64,000 nucleotides of DNA from Ottelia alismoides (Eukaryota; Streptophyta; Magnoliopsida; Alismatales; Hydrocharitaceae): the NCBI GenBank assembly GCA_037367405.1, contig JAZKJV010004140.1:186001-250000 (forward strand), given 5' to 3'. The notes under the pieces are model-generated. The model ran no database searches. It saw only the letters and a list, made by a program, of their open reading frames with translations, and was not told the DNA's origin. Numbering within the stretch: position 1 is the first letter of the stretch; each line of letters starts with the position of its first letter. Both the position numbers and the translations under genes were made by a program. This document shows positions 55,565 to 64,000 of the stretch, piece by piece.

Positions 55565-56834
55565 CGTGATCTTGCGAGTCAGGCGGATGAGATCTGGAAA
55601 CAAATATGATCACAAGCTAACCCCCGATTCACCTACGCAACGTGAGTTGAAGACCGTAAAGGCTCGGTCAATTATCTTGTCAATTTTATTAGGTGATCAG
55701 TCAGGATAGCAGAGCGATTAACGTGACATGTTGGGTAATCCGATATTTTCTCAACCGACTGTCCCGTACAGAAAGAGCCGGTAATCAATCGAGAAAAATA
55801 TCGAATATGGCTCTACCTAGTGTGCGGGTCACTCTCTCGCATAAGCAAACCAGACAATGAGGGGGTTGCTCTCCCCAAGACAAATTTTTCGGTGATCGTC
55901 TTTTAGGGTCGATAAAGTTAGCAGTCCCAAATTTTATTGTTTTTCTTTTTAGGTATTTCTCAATAATCAAACAAATCGCCTAACGAATTTTTCGGTTCTC
56001 CTGGTTATTTTAATCTAAAACAGGGGGAGAAGACGAAAAAATCGATGCGCGAAAAATCAATGATGCATGCAGAGTAAGAGATGCGTACCTGACTCTAGCA
56101 GTCTGCATGCAAAATGATCCGCTAGAATTTAAAGACTGAAAATAAACTACCTAAATGGTGCAGGCGGAAAACCGAGCCCTAAGCAGCAATTTCTACTCGA
56201 AAGAACGACTAGTCGACCACTAGCCTCCAATCCAAAGAGTCCAGCCTAGACCCACCCCTCCTCTTCTCAATAAATCGAGTTTAGGAGTAGCGCTTGACGG
56301 AGTGGGCTCGCGGTGCTTAGGCTCGGAGGTAGTGGATCGACTATTTTATTAATCTTTTTATTATTGGTCCAAATACCGATCTATAGGTACAGGCAGATAT
56401 ATTAGGGTGTTTGGATCCTATTTATTACGTCACAGTCAAGCGAAAAATCCTAAGGCTAGGGGCTCGAAAAACCACGAGAAATCGCAGTAAAGAAATCCAA
56501 AGCTGCGAAGAAAAGCCGCGAAAAACCGAGGGATCCCCCGAGCACACCGGTGCTCGGCGAAACAGACCCCGAGAGTCTCAAAAGTCTACTGAGTGTCCTG
56601 CTGTCCCTGTATTATTATAATTATTCAAATGCTGGAATAAAAACTAATCTACTCCGCGGCTATTCCGCGGCTCCCGTACTCTACTGTCCCCTCGCAAGAA
56701 AACAGAAGAATGTGATCAGACTAGGTTATTATAAATAAGTCAGAAAAATATATATACGAAAAATATATACAAAAAATCTTATACAAAAAGCCACGAAAAA
56801 GAAAAACCGCAAAAAAATACGACTACTAAGTCGT
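55565..56834 (-). other. Leader (5' untranslated region) of Ath-A
   Basis: About 1.3 kb between primer site and gag. Landmarks shared with Ath-B: GTAAAGGCTCGGTCAATTATCTTG (about 55657-55681) and AAACCAGACAATGAGGGGG (about 55845-55865). The Lys/Arg-rich reading at 56411-56620 is not conserved. It presumably holds packaging signals and the start of the genomic RNA interior. Confidence 0.65.
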
Positions 56835-56854
56835 GCTCCCCGGCAACGTTGCCA
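56835..56854 (-). other. tRNA-Asp-type primer-binding site of Ath-A
   Basis: Minus strand TGGCAACGTTGCCGGGGAGC, 3 nt inside the 5' LTR. From general knowledge the complement of the plant tRNA-Asp 3' end begins TGGCGCCGTTGCCGGGG, so mismatches are confined to the AA pair and the distal end. tRNA-Asp priming is typical of Athila elements. Confidence 0.85.
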
Positions 56855-56857
56855 TTC

Positions 56858-59800
56858 TGATGCGGCCAAAAATCCGATCAATCCGGATCAGGTAAAAATA
56901 TCACTCTCGGGTCGTTGCGACCCAGATCGATAGAACTCTTGGCTCAACAAGAAAAAGATAGAGAACAGATAACTAAACGGAGATAAAATCAAAGAAAAAT
57001 AACTAGTGGCCCTAGCTATTGGATTAGCCTGGTATAGCGACCAGGGTCGGACTCAGGGAGCATGTGATGGCCTTGCAGCCTACGAAGTAGTCTCAAATCA
57101 AATAAAATAAAAGCAAAGAATTTTTGGAGGATTTTTAATATTTATATTTTTTGGAATTTTTTAAATTATAAAGAAATTAAGAAAAACAAAACAACGAGCA
57201 ACTTGCAACAATTATTTAAATACTCTAAGAAGCTCCAAAAAATCAAGAAAAACTATTTTTAGAATTTTTGCATTTTTTACTATTTTTGATGAATTTTTGA
57301 TAATTTTCTGATTTTTATAGAATTTTAGAAAAATGAAAGAAGGCTGAAATGCAAGAACACTGTCCAGCCGAGCTCTTAAAACCAAAATAAAATCTCAAAT
57401 GGTCTCAACAGAGCCTGGAGGTATTTTTCATGAAAAATATAAACAGAAAGGAAAACTCAGAGACTGAGTTTATTAATTTTTTATTCTTCTATGATTTATT
57501 AGAATTTTTATGAGTTTTTCAAAGTTTTTAACTTTTAACTTTTCTATTAATCCAAAAGTGACGAAAATTGGTCAGAAAATCAAAGCAGCCAAAACACACA
57601 AAATTTGAATTTTTCAGAATTTTTGAGAAGGTTTTAATATTTTTTGTGATTTTTATATCTGGACAGACAGAAAAAGAGGTGTTTTTGAATTTTCAAAAAT
57701 AATAAAAGGGCTCCAAAAAATTCCCAAAAATTAGTGAAAATTCTACACAGTGGCAGGAACCACGTTTCAAATTTTCACTTAATTTGGATATAATATGATA
57801 TTTTATTTATAACAACCAAGAGCCCACAATGCACAGGGACCTGATCGTAATAAAAATATCTTCTAGGGGCCTAAAAGTAACAAAACTAGAAACCCAGGGG
57901 GTCCAGGTGCAAAAATCCCAAATTTGCACGCACAAGGCACGTGTCTGGGGCACTCAGGGACCTATCTGCAAAGAAACTTATGTCCCTGGACCTATTGGTA
58001 ACACGTACTAAAAGTCCAGGGACAAAAGTATAAAAAGCCCACTATATTCGACACATGCACAATTAAAACACTCACAGGGGCATATTTGCAAATATCTAAA
58101 AATATCTTTTCATTTCATAACAACTAGAAAGTACAGGCCCTTACATGCAATTTACCACAAAATACACGTGACGAAGCACGTGTCCACAATACACAGGGGT
58201 AGAAGTGCAATTAAAAGAAACAGCAAGGTCCTAAATGCAATTGTTCTAAACTAAAATAAACTACGAAAAGTATTTACAGAACTAAATACTAAAACAAAAT
58301 AGAAGAGGGGCCTAAGTGAAATTACCCCTTATTATAATCCAAGGGTTGGGATGGCGCCGCGTGGCGAATATGATGGTGGTGGTGCGTTGCTGCTGAACAA
58401 AGACTCCCTGGCTCTGATCCAACGGTGGAGGGTGCGCCACGTGGGGGGATCGACGGTCGAGAATAGCCGGTGCTAACCCTTGCTAGATGGGCGGTCCAGA
58501 TCAGTCCTCCAAGGAATCAGACGGTAGTGGCTGCTCCTCTAGTGAATGGCTACGATCTAATCTGGAGCTGGAGGGCTGGATGGACGGCTCTGGAGGATCC
58601 ACGAAGAACAGGTGGCCGGCGAACTTCGCCGGCCCAGAACGCGCGCGATGGTCCTCCTCAGGAGCTACTGAAGATCGGAGAAGAAGCGTCGGTGCCTCCC
58701 GCGTCTGAAGAACTCTTTCGATGATGCCAAGGGGCTCCGAGAAGCCCATGCGACGACGGCGGAGCTCAAGCTCCTGTGCTGAATGTGGGGGACCTCAGAT
58801 GGTCCTCCTCTAACCTGCAAAATGGCACAGAGGGACTACTGGGTCGAGGGCAAAATGCCTTGACCCGGTTAGAAGCAATGGGGGTGGACAGTGCGTCGAG
58901 ATGGGGGAGCTCCGGCGAAGCAACGGCGGAGGAGCTCCAATCCCAGTTCCTGTGCGAACTGGGTTGGATGAAGGAATGTAGAATATGCGTGGGAGAAGGG
59001 CAAAGGTGATGGTGTCATCCGATGATCGAAAGGGGGTCGGAGATGGTCGGAATCGACGGTCGAAGGTGATGGGGGCGATTTGGGCGTAATCTAAAATTGG
59101 CGAAAGATAGGAAGATCTAAGCTTACCAGATTATCGGAGTCGACTGGGGGCGAGCCGATGGAGCTCTAGTTCCTTTCCTCGAGGGTCGTCGATGCCCGAG
59201 GCTCGAGCACCACGCAAGGGCGGCGCACGACGGCGCTAGGTCGCCGGATCGATGGTCCAAGCACTCTCTCCTCGCTGCGACACCGCCAATCGCGAGCTGT
59301 CACTCAGGCGAAGGTGGTGGAGGTCCTGGGTAAGGAACTGGGGAGCCAAAGATGCGAGAAAGTGTGGGTGGAGCTCGGATTAAATAGGGTTAGGGGTCCG
59401 GCTAAGAGAGGGTAGGGCAAGCTTATCGGAGCTCGGACCCCTTAAATCCACCTCGGGCGTGGATCAGGGATGAACGATGGTGGATTAGGACCCGGGGTTT
59501 TGGGTTTTGGTGATTGGATCATGACGCAATAAATGGGAGAACATGTGGGTCGGGCGCAGAATCCGGCTCTTGTGGTCCTGGGGGAAGAGTTGACCGGGGG
59601 TCAACATCCTCCGTGGACCAATCAGAGTCCGCCAATTATTTGAATTTTATAAATTAAATTATAAATAGAAAATGGTCGAATTTCACAAAACTCAAAACAT
59701 GAAAAATATTTATTTATTTATAAGTTATTTTTTTGTGATTTTTATTTATTTTTTTGAAATAAAAATTAGGTATTTACATTAGGGTATTATATATAGGTAT

Positions 59801-60585
59801 ATATACAGTATTGAATTTTTGATTTTTTGATTTTTAATTAATTATTTTTGTGCATTTTTATTCCAATTTTATATTTTATTTATTTATAGAATAAAATTTG
59901 GAATAAAAAGGTATTTTTATTTTATTTTTATTATTTATTTACAAGGGTAAAATAAATAGATATATACAAGTATGTACATGGTATATATACAATGTTTATT
60001 TTGATTTTGATTTTTATTATTTTTATTTTATTTTTGTTTTTATGGTTTTTATTTTATTTATTTACATTATGAAGTATAGAATATGTACAATTTTTATGGG
60101 ATTTTAATTGATTTATTTATTGGGATAAATAAATAGATACATGATTCTATGTACATGGTGAATATACACAAGGAAGGTTATTTTTAATTCCTTTTTAATT
60201 TTTCTTACTTTTATTTTAATTTTGTATTTACAAATATACACATAGAAACCCATTTTTATTTAGAGGAAAATATTTTATTTATTTATACACATGTATATTT
60301 ACACAAGTGTGAGCTTCCTTATCTCTCTCTACTTTGGTTTTTATGCGGTCAGGCCATGCTGAGCCCTCCCTTGGGATTAGGTCGCTCAATATTTATTCTA
60401 AATATATCCCTCTTTTTCTTTTATCTCTTTATTCTTTTATTTATGCACAAAAACATGCTAATTATTTATTTTTACACAATGCATGCTTTTTGATAATTAT
60501 TTGTATTTACATGAATATACATGTGTTTGGCAAAGGTTTTGTAGCTAAAATAAAAGAATAAAGAGTGATGAATGGGTATTCATCA
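56858..60585 (-). mobile_element. 5' LTR of Ath-A
   Basis: 3728 bp, TGATGCGG...GGTATTCATCA, nearly identical to the 3' LTR. It contains about 28 bp not in the partner (around 58905-58940, between two GGAGCTCC words), probably lost from the partner by slippage between those words. GC-rich core 58345-59640, TATA-like site at 59379-59387. Open readings at 58470-59009 match those of the other LTR only partly, with frame changes. Confidence 0.92.
59379..59387 (-). promoter_or_regulatory. Possible TATA box of Ath-A 5' LTR
   Basis: Minus strand CTATTTAAT in GGACCCCTAACCCTATTTAATCC context, at the same place in the 3' LTR (44510-44518). It is the best TATA-like site in the GC-rich core; weak match, so tentative. 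Confidence 0.35.
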
Positions 60586-61771
60586 GTATGATATATGCTT
60601 TTAGAAAGCATATGGCTGATATCAACTCCCAATGACCAATTGAGAAACTTAATGATACACAACCCTAAAGAAGACAATTTAAAAGTGATCTAAATCTTTA
60701 GGTTTATTATAGGTCTTCTAGTATGCAGAATGTTTGGGTAATAGGAATACTCAAGGGTGATGTGATCATAAATGATTTGTATAACCATGATGCTTCCTTT
60801 ACGAGAGAGTGATGAAATAGGTTTTGTTTAGTGACTCCTGTCAGTAGCCAAATGTTGGACATTGATCTGAATACGATTCATATGTCATGAGAAGATTGGA
60901 TTTACGGCTTTGAGATATGATCTCAATATCTAAGTCACTATACGTGGAACGTATAATCGCTCTGTTCTTATCTCCAACTATTTGCGGAGAAAGCACACTA
61001 TTCTTAAAAAGATTCAAGAATTTTATTGTTGAATAATATATATGAGCATGGAAAATTTGATAACAAAATGTGATTTAATTATCATGAATAATATGAATGT
61101 GATTCCTATTATTTAGACACATGAGAATAGAGATCTAAGATAATTAAATATGGTTTAATTATCAAGGATATGAATAATTTGGATATCTGTATCCATATTA
61201 ATCATATATATTATAAATATGATTTATAATATATTAGAGAGAGTTAATTGTACATAGTATTTATGAATCAAATATTGATGTCAATTAGATTCACATTGAA
61301 CAATTAATTGAAAATACAATTTATATTTTATTTAATATGTATGAATGCGATTCATATTTTTCAATGGCATGATTGAAATTGTCACAAAATAATTTAGAAT
61401 TATTTTTGTGAATATATTTGAAATAAAATTCGTTTCAAATAATAATGGATTATGTGAAATATGAGATCGTACATAATTGGAAGATGGAAGGCACCTTCAA
61501 ACTATGGAGGGTGGAAGGGCACCCTTCAGTCCTAAATCAAGATGGTTGTCTACTCCTTAATTAGAAGGAGACTTACCTCCTTCCTAATCCTTCTATGCAT
61601 ATAAATTTGATTGAATTAAAATATATTTATGATTATTCAATTTATTTAAATTAAATTATTTGTTGTTGCAAATTTATCCAACAAAAGCATGGTCATTGAT
61701 TAAAAGTACAAAACAATCTCAACCATTGATTTTGTGTAACGTAAGGATTGTGATCCATGGGCATCCAAAAT

Positions 61772-61780
61772 ATTATAAAA
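61772..61780 (+). promoter_or_regulatory. Putative TATA box of Cop-R LTR
   Basis: ATTATAAAA within CCAAAATATTATAAAAGAAG; the inverted Cop-L counterpart is at 5384-5395. A short transcribed leader with (CT)n would follow. Confidence 0.55.
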
Positions 61781-62091
61781 GAAGCAGCAACCCTGGCTCT
61801 TCTTTTAGACAAAACAATTGCAAGAGCACTCTCTCTCGCTCTCATTCTCATCATGAACCCTCTCTCTCTCTCTCTCTCAAAAATGGTCATCCACCTCTTG
61901 ACCTAGAGAGACTCGTCGTCGTCGCTCCACGGTTGTGCCACCACTTCGACCATTCATGGATCTCCGTCTTCTTCGGTACCCCTCATTCGTAAAGAAGACT
62001 CCGATTTTCGTGAGATGAAATCATGAGATTAATTGCTAGGATCTTTGACATGGATTGAGAGAAGTACGCATCTCATCCATGTACTCGCAAG

Positions 62092-62499
62092 TAGAACTGG
62101 CCAAAAGTAGACTGGGCCGAGGTTAAAAAACCTCTGTCCAAAGCCCGCTATGGTCCGACCCATGGCCCATTTCGTTCTTTTTTACATTGAATTTTTTAAT
62201 GGTATTTAATATGTATAAATGATTTTATTAATATCATTTATACTTTATATAGCTAATATAAGTAATTTACATGTTACTTGACTTGTAAACTATTAAATTT
62301 TATTTAAAAATAGTGTCTTATATGAAAAACTTGAAGTGTATCATATCAATACATATATTATTTAGCTCATATTAATGTACTTTTTATGTTTTGCAGGCCA
62401 GGTCGGGCCGGCTCATGCCAAAATTTCTATCCCAAGCCAGACCTATGAGTGGGTTGGGCGATCTGGGTAGGCGGGCCCCCATCCTGTTGGCCAGGTATT
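62092..62499. mobile_element. hAT-type MITE, 408 bp, in Cop-R LTR
   Basis: Flanked by CTCGCAAG (62084-62091) and CTCACAAG (62500-62507), an 8-bp target duplication with one difference. Left end TAGAACTGGCCAAAAG; inverted right end AATACCTGGCCAACAG: 12 of 16 positions match, with the CTGGCCAA core typical of hAT ends. Both ends are GC-rich (GGGCCGAGG; GGTCGGGCCGGC; GGGTTGGGCG), while the middle (62170-62390) is AT-rich. No coding capacity. The Cop-L LTR lacks it and reads ACTCGTAAGTGTCTCC, confirming the insertion point. Confidence 0.85.
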
Positions 62500-62772
62500 C
62501 TCACAAGCGTCTCCTCTATCGTGTCCGACTTAAGATAGGAGGTCTGTTACTTTAGAGACATCGATCATAACCACAATTCAATATGTATTCTTATATCTTC
62601 TTTGTTGTCTTGATGAAATCATTCGAGAAGTGTTCTCGAATCATGCGATTTCATCTCTTTAATATTTTAATTTCTGCTCTCCCGAGTAATTAGTAAGACC
62701 ATTTAGTCTTGATCGCACGGGATGAAATTTTCATGCTTTCATAATGTGTCAAGGCCTAAACACTAGCCTTTA

Positions 62773-64000
62773 AGTGGTATCAGACCAGGTTAAAGTCTTG
62801 GATATGATCCAAAACACTAGGTGAATGAGATTTTGTGTATCGGATGCATAGGGACTCATTGTTTTGCATGAGATGTAAGTTTTAAATTATTTTTTCGTTA
62901 AGACAAATTTCCCTATTTATACACCGTTTGAACGTGTTTTCTGGATACTAAAATGTATTAAAAATTTCTAAATATTTCCCCAAAGAATTAACCATTTGTT
63001 GGCACCAAAAGGGCATGAATAAAATTCGAGAGGTCCCATAATAAAATTATTTTTGCATGAAATTATTTTTTTCTTATAGTCTTTGTATTAAGTAGGAAAT
63101 TAAATCATCAAATTTCTTGAATTTATTTCACATGATTCTGACTCCGTTTGCCCTAGATATTCATTATTTAGCGGAGACGGTCGGATGATGATTGGATCAT
63201 CAAGTCTTCTTTCTTAATGAGTTTATTGTTCAATGAAAATCATGTAAATTGTGAACTTACCTTGATTAAAATTAATACCTAATATTTATGAAAATAATTG
63301 ATTAAATATCAATGATCATTGAATGTATGTTTCATGACAAAACCCTAGTTTATCTTAGAATAGTTTTAGGACAACTTTTACATGCAAAACATGGTTGCTT
63401 GATATATCTAGAAAATTATGATCTCAAAAATGTTTTAAGATGCCTAGTACTTCTGAGAGATTACTATATAGTATAATACCGATCATCAAAGTTGATCGAT
63501 AAAACCGTAGGTACATTGACATTATTTTGTGTTGTTCTCAATCAGAATGGTGAAACCGCCTAGTCTAAGTATGCTGGATTGGTTTCTTAATTAACACCTT
63601 GCAAGTCAAGGAAATGCTCCCTTCCTGCATAACTCGAGTGTACTGGGTGGATCTACTTTTGAGGAAAGAATAACATGTGTAAGTCAAGTTGTACTCTAAT
63701 TATTAAAATACAAATAATACGTACTTGTGAGGGTATGTACTATATTGTAATATTAAGCAAACTCTAATTATTTATTGGTTGATTAAATTGGATTGATTAA
63801 TAATTTAACGTGATTAAATTAATTAGATCCAATTATAAATACTATATTATGAATAGAGTTGTAATTCCCTTGGAAGAATTAATTATGAGAATATGATGCA
63901 TAATAATTAATTAAATTTTGAATGAGATATGAAGGATCATATAAATGACATCCATGGTATCCCGTCAAGGTGATGGGTTCCGTCGCCATGGATTGTATGC
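62773..64000 (+). mobile_element. Interior start of Cop-R
   Basis: AT-rich sequence after the primer site, with weak similarity to the inverse of Cop-L 4200-4810 (CATGATTC-GA-TCCGTTTGC at 63130-63150 and in Cop-L at about 4590-4615). No reading frame is convincing up to the window edge; this would be leader and the start of gag. The GC-rich block of Cop-L is not found here. Confidence 0.6.
62775..62786 (+). other. Primer-binding site, initiator-Met tRNA type (Cop-R)
   Basis: TGGTATCAGACC, one base from TGGTATCAGAGC, placed 2 nt after the LTR end. It fixes the orientation of Cop-R as rightward, opposite to Cop-L. Confidence 0.8.

Larger units (their letters stand above)
42014..60585 (-). mobile_element. 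Ath-A: complete Athila-type Ty3/gypsy retrotransposon
   Basis: 18,572 bp between exact GTATG duplications. Two LTRs (42014-45713, 3700 bp; 56858-60585, 3728 bp) start TGATGCGG and end GGTATTCATCA. On the minus strand the interior carries a tRNA-Asp-like primer site, leader, gag, protease, RT, RNase H and integrase, then a 2.1-kb noncoding region with hairpins and the polypurine tract AAGTATAGGGGG. Lineage evidence: the tRNA-Asp-type primer site, long LTRs, protein motifs, and integrase without a chromodomain fit Athila. No env-like ORF. The LTRs differ by scattered substitutions (a few per cent by eye) plus small indels, and the coding region has several stops and two tandem duplications, so this copy is fairly young but not self-sufficient. 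Confidence 0.93.
60586..62772 (+). mobile_element. Cop-R LTR, third piece (holds the hAT-type MITE)
   Basis: Starts with the right GTATG duplication of Ath-A and ends CCTTTA at 62772, 2 nt before the primer site. It aligns with the inverse of Cop-L 6720-4827, apart from the MITE at 62092-62499: ATATATGCTTTT-GAAA, AACTCCCAAT-G, GAGAAACTTAATGA, GAGAAAGC-C--ATTCTT, GATAATTAAATCACATTT and CTCTCTCTCTC all recur. Open readings such as 61660-61992 cross the TATA box and are not genes. Confidence 0.85.

Noticed and set aside
1..64000. Search for tRNA, rRNA, CRISPR-like spaced repeats or telomeric arrays
   Set aside because: No cloverleaf, no regularly spaced identical repeats, and no long TTTAGGG array was seen by eye; this is not a computed negative.

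Overview
The window looks like repeat-rich nuclear DNA of a flowering plant. It is AT-rich with GC-rich islands inside long terminal repeats (LTRs). The only host-gene homology I recognise is a broken nitrate-transporter fragment. Everything else I can assign is transposable elements: Athila-type Ty3/gypsy, Ty1/copia, a LINE, and Harbinger- and hAT-type MITEs. I cannot place the species, and I see no tRNA, rRNA, CRISPR or bacterial-style operon. Labels used: Ath-A to Ath-D for the Athila-type elements, Cop-L and Cop-R for the two copia copies.

Layout. 1-7797: Cop-L, minus strand (start of reverse transcriptase at the window edge, GAG-pre-integrase zinc region, an extraneous GC-rich block, initiator-Met primer site, ~3 kb LTR). 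7798-10190: Ath-D, a dead plus-strand pol (RT, RNase H, integrase with catalytic residues lost). 10191-11851: fragment of another Athila-like LTR in the opposite orientation. 11852-16539: anonymous DNA with microsatellites. 16540-25273: Ath-C, minus strand (truncated 3' LTR fused to protease, gag, primer site, 5' LTR carrying a Harbinger MITE). 25274-30450: a MITE-rich gap holding an NRT2.5-like N-terminal fragment, then a minus-strand LINE. About 30480-62772: one LTR of Cop-R, plus strand, split by nested insertions: Ath-B (30940-41422), Ath-A (42014-60585, flanked by GTATG) and a 408-bp hAT-type MITE (62092-62499). 62773-64000: start of the Cop-R interior.

Ath-A is the youngest and best preserved element, 18.6 kb with 3.7-kb LTRs. 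Its order on the minus strand is 5' LTR, tRNA-Asp-like primer site, gag, protease, RT, RNase H, integrase (DD35E), a long 3' noncoding region, polypurine tract (PPT), 3' LTR. It carries several stops and two tandem duplications (715 bp in gag; 297 bp, in frame, in RNase H). Ath-B shares its ends, untranslated regions and primer-site position, but its interior keeps only a short gag-like/protease-like reading and the extreme integrase tail. It looks like a non-autonomous derivative that would need proteins from an Ath-A-like partner.

The most interesting signal is a set of four consecutive inverted repeats just downstream of pol in both Ath-A and Ath-B. Each is built from the same core as the PPT (AAGTATAGGGGG in RNA sense), with apparently compensatory base changes between the two elements. 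The Cop-L LTR also acts as a paralogous empty site, which supports the insertion junctions of Ath-A, Ath-B and the hAT-type MITE in the Cop-R LTR.
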